This document shows positions 9,197 to 17,180 of a stretch of DNA of 64,000 nucleotides, piece by piece. Within the stretch, counting starts at the first letter, position 1. The number at the start of each line of letters is the position of its first letter. This stretch comes from Pseudomonas sp. B21-040 (GTDB lineage Bacteria; Pseudomonadota; Gammaproteobacteria; Pseudomonadales; Pseudomonadaceae). The translations under genes and the position numbers were made by a program. The notes under the pieces were generated by a model. That model saw only the letters and a list, made by a program, of their open reading frames with translations. It ran no database searches and was not told the DNA's origin. The stretch is from NCBI RefSeq assembly GCF_024748695.1, contig NZ_CP087176.1, positions 4,953,501 to 5,017,500 on the forward strand, written 5' to 3'.

Positions 9197-9820
9197 TTAA
9201 GTCAACGCGGTCATGACTGCTTTTTGATAGGCAGGACGTTGTTTCAACCGGGCATACCAGGCTTCAAGGTGCGGCTGCGACGCGCGCTCGATTGGCATCT
9301 CGAACCAGGCATAAATAAAACTGCCGAGGGGGATGTCGCCCATGCCGATCTCATCGCCGGACAGGTAGGATTGGGTCGACAACGCTTGATTGGCCATCGA
9401 CAGCAACTCGTCGCACTCCTTGATCGCAGCCTTGATGGCCGGCCAGTCCTGCTTGTCGGCCGGCGTGCGCAACACGCCCCAGAATACGGTGCGGAAGGGG
9501 CCGGCAAAACTTGAAGTGGTCCAGTCCATCCACTTGTCAGCCGTGGCGCGGGCTTGCAGGTTCGCTGGATACCAAGACGTGCTGTTGGCATGGCGGGCCA
9601 TCAAGTAACGCACGATGGCGTTGGATTCCCACAACACAAAACCGTCGTCTTCGATCACCGGTACGCGACCATTGGGGTTCATTGCACGGTACTGCGGCGT
9701 ATCGACCACACCAAAAGCACCGCCCGCATCGATGGCCTCGTAGGCCAGCCCCAGCTCTTCGGCGGCCCACAAAGGCTTTCTGACATTCGACGAGTTTTTC
9801 CGACCCCAGATCTTCAGCAT
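9197..9820 (-). CDS. glutathione S-transferase family protein
   Basis: A 207-residue cytosolic GST. The thioredoxin-like N-terminal domain starts MLKIWGRKNSSNVRKPLW and includes the cis-Pro segment NPNGRVPVIED near residue 50 and the glutathione-binding WESNAIVRYL near 64. The all-helical C-terminal domain follows. The catalytic residue is probably Ser10 or Ser11 in the NSSNV turn. The gene stands alone between the ABC exporter and a transglutaminase-like gene, so its substrate cannot be inferred. Confidence 0.9.
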   Translation of the reverse strand: MLKIWGRKNSSNVRKPLWAAEELGLAYEAIDAGGAFGVVDTPQYRAMNPNGRVPVIEDDGFVLWESNAIVRYLMARHANSTSWYPANLQARATADKWMDWTTSSFAGPFRTVFWGVLRTPADKQDWPAIKAAIKECDELLSMANQALSTQSYLSGDEIGMGDIPLGSFIYAWFEMPIERASQPHLEAWYARLKQRPAYQKAVMTALT

Positions 9821-9863
9821 GACCGCCTCTTTTTCGATAAGTGGGCAGGCAGCATACGCCGGA

Positions 9864-10523
9864 TCAGGCGCGACTCAAATCGCTCTGCATATCACCCAGC
9901 AACGTGGGTAGCTTGTCGCTGAACAGGTGCGGATAGCACTTTTCCAGGTGCTCGAAAAAGAACGTTTCCGGCACATCGGCGAACTGGCCGTGATCAACCA
10001 GGTACTCCATCAACTGCGCGCCATCGCGATTGAACGGATGAAAGACGCTGTCGTTAATCCCGTCGAATTCCAGCGGTGCGACATTGAACAGTTCACAGAG
10101 TTTTTGATTGAACGCCGGTGTCGCCTTGACCCAGCGGTCATTCAAATACAACTCCGTGTAGCCATGCATCGCGAATACATCGCTCTTGAGCAATTCGAGC
10201 AAGCGTGGCGTCGACAGGTGATTGCGAACGTCTGCCAGACCAATGCGTGCCGGGATCCCGCAATGCCGGGCAGCGCCCGCCAGTAGCGTGGCTTTGGGCA
10301 CGCAATAGCTTTCCCCCGTTGCCAGCGCATAACTGCCGCACAACGTCTGCGGATCGCGGCTGAACGTGTAGGGGTTGTAGCGCACGGCCTCACGCACGGC
10401 GTAATAAAGGTTGATCGCCTGCTCGATCGGATCTCGACGGCTGCCGCGATGTATTTCGGCGAACTCCACCACCGAGGGGTGGTCACTATCGATGAAGCGG
10501 CCGGGGCTCAGGTACTCGTGCAT
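9864..10523 (-). CDS. transglutaminase-like domain protein
   Basis: A 219-residue protein with a transglutaminase/protease-like core: Cys74 in GESYCVPKATLLAG, His120 in FAMHGYTEL, and an acidic or Asn position near 139. It has no signal peptide. I chose the ATG at 10523 (MHEYLSPGRFIDSD) because GGAG lies nine bases upstream; the reading frame continues open to 10688 but without conserved-looking sequence. Bacterial proteins of this type are often peptidases or amide-forming enzymes of unknown substrate. It is divergent from the acyl-CoA dehydrogenase gene; the 248 bases between them hold no feature I can support beyond the two ribosome sites. Confidence 0.85.
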   Translation of the reverse strand: MHEYLSPGRFIDSDHPSVVEFAEIHRGSRRDPIEQAINLYYAVREAVRYNPYTFSRDPQTLCGSYALATGESYCVPKATLLAGAARHCGIPARIGLADVRNHLSTPRLLELLKSDVFAMHGYTELYLNDRWVKATPAFNQKLCELFNVAPLEFDGINDSVFHPFNRDGAQLMEYLVDHGQFADVPETFFFEHLEKCYPHLFSDKLPTLLGDMQSDLSRA

Positions 10524-10771
10524 GAGAATAATCTCCAGGGGAAGCCTCGAGTCTAGCGACAGCTTCAGCACAGAGATAACGACGTTTCGGCCAAACTTGG
10601 GCGCATTGTCGCGTAGGAAACGAACCATTTCCCGAGCGTGTTGCCAACCGAACCTACAAAACTCACCCAAGGTTTCCCACGAATTCAATCACATCGCTCT
10701 GACCACCCTGTTTGGCGGATGCCGTCTAAGCTCTGAAGGTTGGTTTTACCCTGGTTCACGGAGGATTAAAT

Positions 10772-13219
10772 ATGCTGCTGTTGTGGATACTGGTTCTGGT
10801 TGTCGGGATCGCCTGGTTAGCCCATCGTCGCATCGCCCCCCTGCCCGCTCTCTGCATCGTTGCCGTCTATGTGGTGGCCATGGGCGCTTTCAGCCGCGCG
10901 CCCGGTTGGCTGCTGCTGTTGCTCTGGGTGTTGATCGCCGCCGTTGCAGCGCCGTTGCTGCTGCCCGACCTGCGTCGCAAGTTCTTCAGCGCGCCGCTGT
11001 TCAACTGGTTCCAGAAGACCCTGCCGCCGATGTCGCAAACCGAACGCGACGCCATCGATGCCGGCACAGTGTGGTGGGACGGTGAGCTGTTCAGCGGTCG
11101 CCCCGACTGGAACAAACTGCTGTCCTATCCCAAAGCCCAACTGAGCGAAGAGGAACAGGCATTCATTGATGGCCCGACCGAAGAACTGTGCGCCATGGTC
11201 ACCGACTGGCAGATCGGGCAAGACATGGACCTGCCCGCCGAAGCCTGGACGCATATCAAGGACAACGGCTTCTTCGCGCTGATCATTCCCAAGGAATACG
11301 GCGGCAAGGGCTTCTCCGCCTATGCCCACTCACAGGTCGCCATGAAACTGGCGACCCGCAGCGGCGACCTTGCGTCCACCGTGATGGTCCCCAATTCCCT
11401 CGGCCCCGCCGAGCTACTGCTGCATTACGGCACCGATGAACAGCGCAACCATTACCTGCCTCGCCTGGCCCGTGGTGACGACATTCCCTGCTTCGCATTG
11501 ACCGGCCCACTGGCCGGTTCCGACGCCGGGGCAATGCCCGACACCGGGGTCATCTGCAAAGGTGAATGGGAAGGCAAGGAAACCCTGGGCCTGCGCCTGA
11601 ACTGGGAAAAGCGTTACATCACCCTCGGCCCGGTGGCGACCCTGCTCGGCCTCGCCTTCAAGGCTTATGACCCGGACCATTTACTGGGCGACAAGGAAGA
11701 CCTTGGCATCAGCCTGGCCCTGATTCCGACAGACACCGCCGGTGTTGAAATCGGCCGCCGTCACCTGCCGCTGGGGGCCGCGTTCATGAACGGCCCGAAC
11801 GCTGGCAAGGACGTGTTCGTGCCGCTCGACTTCCTCATCGGCGGCCAGGACATGCTTGGCAAAGGCTGGATGATGCTGATGAATTGCCTGTCGGTCGGGC
11901 GTTCGATTTCATTGCCTGCCGTTGGCACCGGCGCCGCCAAATTCACCAGCCTGGTGACCGGTCAATACGCTCAGGTTCGCGAACAATTCAACGTTCCACT
12001 GTCGGCGTTCGAAGGGATTCAGGAAGCCATGGCGCGCATCGGCGGCAACGCCTGGATGATGGACGCGGCGCGCATGCTGACCGCCAACGCGGTGGATCTG
12101 GGCGAGAAACCGTCGGTGCTGTCGGCAATTCTCAAGTACCACCTCACCGAACGTGGCCGCGAGTGCATCAGCCATGCGATGGATGTTCATGGCGGCAAAG
12201 CCATCATCATGGGGCCGAACAATTACCTCGGTCGCAGCTGGAATGGCGCGCCGATTTTCATCACCGTCGAAGGCGCGAACATTCTCTCGCGCAACCTGAT
12301 GATCTTCGGCCAGGGGGCGATTCGTTGCCATCCGTTCGTGCTCAAGGAAATGGCCCTCGCCGGTCGTGAGGACAAGGATCAGGCGCTCACCGAGTTCGAT
12401 GGCCTGCTGCTCAAGCACATCGGTTTTGCCATGAGTAACGCCGCCAGCACACTGGTGCTGAACCTGGGGTTCGGGCATTTCGAACACACGCCGGGCAACA
12501 AGCTCAGCCAGGGTTACTTCCGCGCCCTTAATCGTCAGGCTGCGGCGTTTGCCCTGCTGGCGGACCTGAGCATGATGCTGCTGGGCGGCGAACTGAAACG
12601 TCGCGAGCGTCTGTCAGCACGACTGGGGGATGTACTCAGCAACTTGTACCTCGCCTCTGCCGCCCTCAAGCGTTACCACGATCTCGACTCACCGGAACAC
12701 ATGGCGCCGTTGTTCACTTGGGCCATGGAGGAAAGCCTGGGTCAGTCGGAGCGTGCGCTGGATGAACTGCTGACCAATTTCCCGAACAGGGTGTTGGGTT
12801 GCCTGTTACGGGTGATCGTGTTTCCGTTCGGTCGTCGACACAAAGGCCCATCGGACAAGCTCGGGGCCGACGTGGCCGCCGTGATTGGCCGCGCCAAGGG
12901 CGACCCGACCCTGGAAGAGTTGCTGGGCGGTTGCTACCGTCCGCAATCGGCCGATGATGCCGTCGGCGCATTGCAACATGCCTGCAATTTGCTCAACGCC
13001 GCGCAGCCGCTGCAGAAAAAGCTGCACGTGGCCCTCAAAAGTGGCCAGGTCAAACCGGCCGCCGGGGAACACATCATCGATGCCGCGCTGGAGGCCGGTG
13101 TCTTGCAGGCAATGGAAGCGCAGACTCTGCGTATCGCCGAAACGGCCCGACGCAAGGTGATTGATGTCGATGATTTCGACAAAGAGGAGCTGGCACTGGC
13201 TCAAGGAAAGGTCCGCTGA
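10772..13219 (+). CDS. fadE: acyl-CoA dehydrogenase, FadE type
   Basis: An 815-residue FAD enzyme for the first oxidation step of fatty-acid beta-oxidation; length is close to E. coli FadE (814). Two N-terminal hydrophobic helices (residues 1-20 and 45-68) suggest membrane association. The acyl-CoA dehydrogenase N, middle and C domains lie at about 115-520, with CFALTGPLAGSDAG near 243 and EGANILSRNLMIFGQGAIRCHP near 500, followed by a long C-terminal DUF1974 domain. GGAGG stands seven bases before the ATG. It is followed by a small conserved gene that may be co-transcribed. Pseudomonas carries several FadE paralogs, so chain-length preference is unknown. Confidence 0.92.
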   Translation: MLLLWILVLVVGIAWLAHRRIAPLPALCIVAVYVVAMGAFSRAPGWLLLLLWVLIAAVAAPLLLPDLRRKFFSAPLFNWFQKTLPPMSQTERDAIDAGTVWWDGELFSGRPDWNKLLSYPKAQLSEEEQAFIDGPTEELCAMVTDWQIGQDMDLPAEAWTHIKDNGFFALIIPKEYGGKGFSAYAHSQVAMKLATRSGDLASTVMVPNSLGPAELLLHYGTDEQRNHYLPRLARGDDIPCFALTGPLAGSDAGAMPDTGVICKGEWEGKETLGLRLNWEKRYITLGPVATLLGLAFKAYDPDHLLGDKEDLGISLALIPTDTAGVEIGRRHLPLGAAFMNGPNAGKDVFVPLDFLIGGQDMLGKGWMMLMNCLSVGRSISLPAVGTGAAKFTSLVTGQYAQVREQFNVPLSAFEGIQEAMARIGGNAWMMDAARMLTANAVDLGEKPSVLSAILKYHLTERGRECISHAMDVHGGKAIIMGPNNYLGRSWNGAPIFITVEGANILSRNLMIFGQGAIRCHPFVLKEMALAGREDKDQALTEFDGLLLKHIGFAMSNAASTLVLNLGFGHFEHTPGNKLSQGYFRALNRQAAAFALLADLSMMLLGGELKRRERLSARLGDVLSNLYLASAALKRYHDLDSPEHMAPLFTWAMEESLGQSERALDELLTNFPNRVLGCLLRVIVFPFGRRHKGPSDKLGADVAAVIGRAKGDPTLEELLGGCYRPQSADDAVGALQHACNLLNAAQPLQKKLHVALKSGQVKPAAGEHIIDAALEAGVLQAMEAQTLRIAETARRKVIDVDDFDKEELALAQGKVR

Positions 13220-13302
13220 TCCAGCCGAACATGTCGGTCCATGCAAAAAGGGCGCAGGCGCTTTATACTCCCGCGCCCGTTTTGCTCTTGAGGACTTATC
13301 TC

Positions 13303-13710
13303 GTGTCCAACGTCGTTGCCGATCATCTCGTCTTGCTTGACCACTTGCGCAGCATCCTGGTCGCCGTGGGTGAGGCCGAGCAGGTTCCCGAAGAAAGCCA
13401 TGCCTTGTTCCTGGAGCGCTTCGACGAGTTGCGTGCGTTGCTGCCGGTCGACCCGATCGAAAGCCAATACCTGGGCCAGGACATTCTCTGCCAGGTCATT
13501 ACCCGCTACCCGCAAATTGCCCACCTGGTCCCGCGCGACCTGCTGTGGTACTTCGCCGGTGACTGCCTGCATTACATGCCCGATGATGAAATCGATATGT
13601 ATCAGGCGCTGGAAGAGCGCCGCTTCGAAGCGGAACAAAACGACGAGCCGTTCGACTGGAATCAGGAAAAACAGCTGCTGTCGATGTCGAACGACGACAG
13701 CAAGCACTGA
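13303..13710 (+). CDS. conserved hypothetical protein downstream of fadE
   Basis: A 135-residue acidic soluble protein that begins with GTG at 13303 (SNVVADHLVLLDHLRSIL), preceded by GAGG nine bases upstream. The longer open frame back to 13231 has no good ribosome site. It is mainly helical by eye, with a central LVPRDLLWYFAGDCLHYMPDDEID segment rich in aromatic and acidic residues. I recognise it only as a family that accompanies this FadE paralog in Pseudomonas. No catalytic motif, signal peptide or membrane segment is visible, and no function is proposed. It ends at a strong terminator shared with the convergent LysR gene. Confidence 0.85.
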   Translation: MSNVVADHLVLLDHLRSILVAVGEAEQVPEESHALFLERFDELRALLPVDPIESQYLGQDILCQVITRYPQIAHLVPRDLLWYFAGDCLHYMPDDEIDMYQALEERRFEAEQNDEPFDWNQEKQLLSMSNDDSKH

Positions 13711-13726
13711 TCCCGGCCCAGCAATG

Positions 13727-13763
13727 AAAAAGGCCCGCATGATTAACATGCGGGCCTTTTTTT
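13727..13763. terminator. bidirectional rho-independent terminator
   Basis: A perfect stem of about 15 base pairs (AAAAAGGCCCGCATG / CATGCGGGCCTTTTT) with a five-base loop and T runs on both strands. It separates the convergent hypothetical gene and the LysR regulator gene. Confidence 0.93.
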
Positions 13764-13767
13764 GCGC

Positions 13768-14766
13768 TCAGAACAAGCCGTCACTCTCTGGCATTTCATA
13801 TTCCGATGAGGACCAAACCGGACCATTGGACTTACCGGGCTTGCCCAGCGTCGGCTCCTTCTCCAGACACGTCACCAGGTAATCAATCAGCACCCGTATC
13901 TTGGGCGGCAGGTACCGGGTTGGCGAATGCAGCAACCAGGCACCTCCGTGGTAGGACGCCAGAAAGGTCCAGTCCGGCAGCACCTGCACCATCAACCCTT
14001 TCTCCAGGGCATGGCGCGCAGTGAAATAGGGCAAGCTGCCAATGCCGATATGCTGCAACACCGCGCCATAACGTACGCCGGTGTGATTGGCGGCATATCG
14101 CCCACGCACACCGACGGTCACCGATTTGCTGCCCTTCCTGAATTTCCAGCGCGCATCGCTCGGGGTTTCACCCAGGTAAATGCAACTGTGATTAAGCAAG
14201 TCATGGGGGTGAGTCGGCGTACCGTGTTCAGCCAGATACTGCGGTGTCGCGCAGAGCAAATGGTCGATGGTGAGCAACTGCCGCCCCACCAGCCCTGCTG
14301 GCGGCCGGTCGGTAATGCGAATCGCCAGGTCGACGTTGTCGTCGATCAAATCAACCTGCCGGTCCTCAAGCAATAGCTCCACGTCCACTTTTGGATAACG
14401 GCGTAAAAACTCCGGCATATGCGGGTGAATCACGATCCGGCCTACCGCTTTCGGGACGCTGATACGCACCAGCCCTTCGGGTTCGTCAGTGAACTGGCCA
14501 CTGATTTCCATCACTGACTTGGCCGCGCTGACCATTTCCTGACAACGCTTGAACACCTCTTCGCCACCGTCGCTCAGGCGCAGTTTGCGCGTGGTGCGTT
14601 GCAGTAGACGCGTGGCCAGGGCCTTCTCCAGTCGCGAAATACTACGACTCACTGCCGAGGGTGAAGCCCCCAGTTGGCGGGCTGCTTCGGAGAAGCTGCC
14701 GGTCTCGACAACCTTGACGAAAATCGCCATTTCACCGAGCAGCGGCAGTGGAAGATTTATGCTCAC
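13768..14766 (-). CDS. LysR family transcriptional regulator
   Basis: A 332-residue LysR regulator. The N-terminal winged HTH (ETGSFSEAARQLGASPSAVS, residues about 20-40) is followed by a linker helix and a periplasmic-binding-like effector domain from about residue 100. Translation probably starts at GTG 14766, with AAGGA about ten bases upstream. It is divergently transcribed from the AlaX-2OG oxygenase-LysE genes across only 89 bases, which contain a near-consensus promoter for those genes. By the usual LysR logic it may control that cassette, but this is inference. The effector is unknown. Confidence 0.9.
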   Translation of the reverse strand: MSINLPLPLLGEMAIFVKVVETGSFSEAARQLGASPSAVSRSISRLEKALATRLLQRTTRKLRLSDGGEEVFKRCQEMVSAAKSVMEISGQFTDEPEGLVRISVPKAVGRIVIHPHMPEFLRRYPKVDVELLLEDRQVDLIDDNVDLAIRITDRPPAGLVGRQLLTIDHLLCATPQYLAEHGTPTHPHDLLNHSCIYLGETPSDARWKFRKGSKSVTVGVRGRYAANHTGVRYGAVLQHIGIGSLPYFTARHALEKGLMVQVLPDWTFLASYHGGAWLLHSPTRYLPPKIRVLIDYLVTCLEKEPTLGKPGKSNGPVWSSSEYEMPESDGLF

Positions 14767-14796
14767 AGCGCAACAGTCCTTTGATGTTTGAACGGA

Positions 14797-14825
14797 TTAT
14801 CACGCAATTCCACGCTTCATATAAT
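14797..14825 (+). promoter_or_regulatory. sigma-70-like promoter of the alaX gene
   Basis: A perfect -10 hexamer TATAAT (14820-14825) lies 17 bases after TTATCA (14797-14802), a four-of-six match to the -35 consensus. It is in an AT-rich gap between the divergent LysR gene and alaX, about 30 bases before the alaX ATG. A LysR operator would be expected to overlap it, but no clear T-N11-A site could be singled out. Confidence 0.6.
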
Positions 14826-14855
14826 AAAAAAGAAACTTTAATCAGGGCATGGAAT

Positions 14856-15482
14856 ATGACGCTCCGCCTCTTTTTCCATAGTGATGACCTCAAGGCTAAT
14901 GTGGAAGTCTTGGAGTGCACGCCCCACGAGAACGAATTTGCCGTGGTGCTGCGCGCCACGCTGTTTCACCCGCAAGGTGGCGGCCAGCCTTTTGATACCG
15001 GCTGGATCGGCGATAGTCAGGTACTGCGTGTCGTCCAGGATCCCGACCGGATCATTCATTTCGTCGATCAACCGGTTAAACCCGGCATGACCCAGATTCG
15101 TATCGACGAAGAGCGGCGCCAGTTCAATACGCGCATGCATTCCGCCGGGCATTTGATTGGTCATTTCGTCCAGGCCAGAGGCTGGATGCCGACCAAGGCG
15201 CATCACTGGCCGGACGAAGGTCGGGTGCAGTTCAAAGCGCTGGAAAGTGCCCAGGAGCTCGATGTCGAATCCGTTCAACTCGGCATCGCACAGTTTATTG
15301 GCCAGGATTGGCCGCGCCTGACGTCATTGCGTGAAGGCGCCCGGGAAATCGGTTTCGGTGAACTGCCCGCCTATGGCTGCGGCGGCACCCATGTACGTAG
15401 CCTGAAGGAATTAGGCACGGTCACGATCGCTTCCCTTTCATTGAAAAAGGGAACGCTGTCAGTCCACTACTCCGTGGATTGA
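14856..15482 (+). CDS. AlaX-type alanyl-tRNA editing protein
   Basis: A 208-residue free-standing editing domain homologous to the editing half of alanyl-tRNA synthetase. Such proteins hydrolyse mischarged aminoacyl-tRNA in trans. The zinc ligands are intact: HSAGH near residue 91 and CGGTH near 179. The N-terminal glycine-rich PQGGGQPFDTGWIG segment is also typical. I chose ATG 14856 (MTLRLFFHSDD) with AGGG eight bases upstream; the upstream in-frame extension overlaps the promoter. The next genes encode a 2OG-Fe(II) oxygenase and a LysE exporter, which suggests clearance of tRNA charged with an unusual amino acid. That link is inference. Confidence 0.88.
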   Translation: MTLRLFFHSDDLKANVEVLECTPHENEFAVVLRATLFHPQGGGQPFDTGWIGDSQVLRVVQDPDRIIHFVDQPVKPGMTQIRIDEERRQFNTRMHSAGHLIGHFVQARGWMPTKAHHWPDEGRVQFKALESAQELDVESVQLGIAQFIGQDWPRLTSLREGAREIGFGELPAYGCGGTHVRSLKELGTVTIASLSLKKGTLSVHYSVD

Positions 15483-15574
15483 GCATTTGGGCGATGCCGG
15501 CAACGTCATCGCCTGACGCCGGGGGAGCCTGCGCTCGCGGGTTCTGTTGACTATCTGATAGATGGACCTAAGAC

Positions 15575-16345
15575 ATGATGCTTGACGTCGAGCGTCTCGA
15601 TGAGACGTGCATAAAAAAACTGGCCAACGAAGAAGTCCTCGCCATCCGCGTCAAAGGCTTGCTGCCCCAACCGCTGGCGATTCAGATTGGCGACAAGATC
15701 CTCGCCCCGGGCTTCGAAGGCTATATCAATGCGCCTAGTATCGGTCGTATCGGCATGGCGTTTTATGAGGCGGAAAACCAGCCGTTGCTGATCGAGGACT
15801 ACTTCGAACGCGCCACCCGCAATATCGCGGAATTACGTAACCGTTGCGCGCCCTATTCGTCCCCGGTCGACACCCTGCGCTGCATGCTCGACGAATCCTG
15901 GCCGGCAGGCGCTCACCTGGAAAACCTCTACGGTCGCAAGATGTATGTCGGGCTGTCACGGGTCGTGAAACCGGGGGTGTGCTTCCTCGCCCACCATGAC
16001 ATTTTCGCCAAGGACGCCCCGGACAGTTACCAGGCCAGAAGCCTGGAAGCGCAGTTCGCCTGCAACGTTTACCTGAACATGCCCACCGAAGGCGGCGCGC
16101 TGCAGATGTGGGACGACGACATTTCGCCGGACCAGTTCGACGAAATGCGCGGTGACAGTTACGGCATCGACCCTGCCCTGCTTGGCCCTCCCACACTTGA
16201 GATACGTCCCGAGCCGGGTGATTTCATCATGTTCAATTCGCGCTGCATGCACTCGGTGACACCGGGTGTGGCAGATCCACGATTGAGCCTTTCGTTCTTT
16301 GTCGGCTATCGCGGCAATGCTTCACCCCTTACCTTCTGGAGTTGA
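15575..16345 (+). CDS. 2OG-Fe(II) oxygenase, probable amino-acid hydroxylase
   Basis: A 256-residue non-haem iron protein. The facial triad is visible as His140/His141-x-Asp142 in FLAHHDIF and His226 in RCMHSVTPG, and Arg236 in DPRLSLSF is positioned to bind 2-oxoglutarate. The HxD most probably uses His140 and Asp142. Length and layout resemble the BesD/Hal family of enzymes acting on free amino acids. BesD-type halogenases replace the Asp by Gly; the Asp here predicts hydroxylation. The family assignment is from memory of motifs and size, not from an alignment. The stop is one base before the LysE-type gene start, so the two are surely co-transcribed. Confidence 0.78.
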   Translation: MMLDVERLDETCIKKLANEEVLAIRVKGLLPQPLAIQIGDKILAPGFEGYINAPSIGRIGMAFYEAENQPLLIEDYFERATRNIAELRNRCAPYSSPVDTLRCMLDESWPAGAHLENLYGRKMYVGLSRVVKPGVCFLAHHDIFAKDAPDSYQARSLEAQFACNVYLNMPTEGGALQMWDDDISPDQFDEMRGDSYGIDPALLGPPTLEIRPEPGDFIMFNSRCMHSVTPGVADPRLSLSFFVGYRGNASPLTFWS

Positions 16346-16346
16346 A

Positions 16347-16985
16347 ATGCTTTCGAGTTACTTGGGCGAGTTTCTGGCGCTGGCAACCATTCACTTTCTG
16401 GCCGTGGTCGCACCCGGGCCGGATTTTGCCGTCACGATTCGTCAGAGCGTGCGCTTCGGTCGGCTGGTGGGCATCTGCACGGCGCTGGGCATCGGCGCGG
16501 GGATTTCCGTGCACGTGCTTTACACGCTGCTCGGGGTCGGCGCGCTGATGCATACAACGCCTTGGTTGTTGACCGTGGCCAAGGTCGTGGGCGGCGCTTA
16601 CATTTTGTACCTCGGGGTCAGCCTGTTGCGCAGCAAACCCAAGTCCGCGCTTGAGGGCGACCAGGCCGTGGACGAACCTGTCGTCAAACAAACGCTATTG
16701 AAGGCATTCACCACCGGGTTTCTGACCAACGCGACGAACCCCAAGGCGACCCTGTTTTTCCTGGCGATTTTCACCACCATCATCAGTGCCACGACACCGC
16801 TAAAGATCCAGGCGCTGTATGGGGTCTGGATGTGTTTTGTGAATGCGTTGTGGTTTGTGATCGTCGCGCTGTTCTTTTCCAGCGCCCGGGTGCGCGTGCT
16901 GTTCATGCGCATGGGGCATTGGTTTGAACGGACGATGGGGGTGATTCTGATCCTGTTTGCCGGGCGTCTGATTCTGTCGATGTAA
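16347..16985 (+). CDS. LysE/RhtB family amino-acid exporter
   Basis: A 212-residue inner-membrane protein with about six transmembrane helices and the LysE signature AVVAPGPDFAVTIRQSVRFG near residues 19-38. A second conserved region, LTNATNPKATLFFLAIF, lies near residue 128. Family members export amino acids or close analogs using the proton gradient. TCTGGAG precedes the ATG at 16347, overlapping the end of the oxygenase gene. Its tight coupling to the oxygenase suggests that it exports the modified amino acid or excess substrate (inference). A terminator follows. Confidence 0.9.
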   Translation: MLSSYLGEFLALATIHFLAVVAPGPDFAVTIRQSVRFGRLVGICTALGIGAGISVHVLYTLLGVGALMHTTPWLLTVAKVVGGAYILYLGVSLLRSKPKSALEGDQAVDEPVVKQTLLKAFTTGFLTNATNPKATLFFLAIFTTIISATTPLKIQALYGVWMCFVNALWFVIVALFFSSARVRVLFMRMGHWFERTMGVILILFAGRLILSM

Positions 16986-17000
16986 AACCTGCGCCCACGC

Positions 17001-17035
17001 AAAAGGCCCGCCGAGTCTGACTCGCGGGCCTTTTT
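17001..17035. terminator. rho-independent terminator after the LysE-type gene
   Basis: A GC-rich stem AAAAGGCCCGC / GCGGGCCTTTT with an internal CGAGT/ACTCG extension closes 15 bases after the LysE-type stop codon and is followed by TTTTT. It ends the AlaX-oxygenase-LysE transcript. Confidence 0.85.
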
Positions 17036-17180
17036 CATATCTGCGTCGCTTTTGCGTTTCTGTGCGACAGATCCTGCATCAAGGGCTCTGCATCAAGCCT
17101 TCCGGGTGTTAGCTTTGAAATGTTTCTGATTAATCGATCAGATATTTCTCACAAACTGCCTGCAAAGGAATGCCCCAGCA

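Noticed and set aside
15575..16345. 2OG oxygenase considered as a radical halogenase
   Set aside because: The iron site keeps the carboxylate Asp142, which in halogenases of this type is replaced by Gly or Ala.
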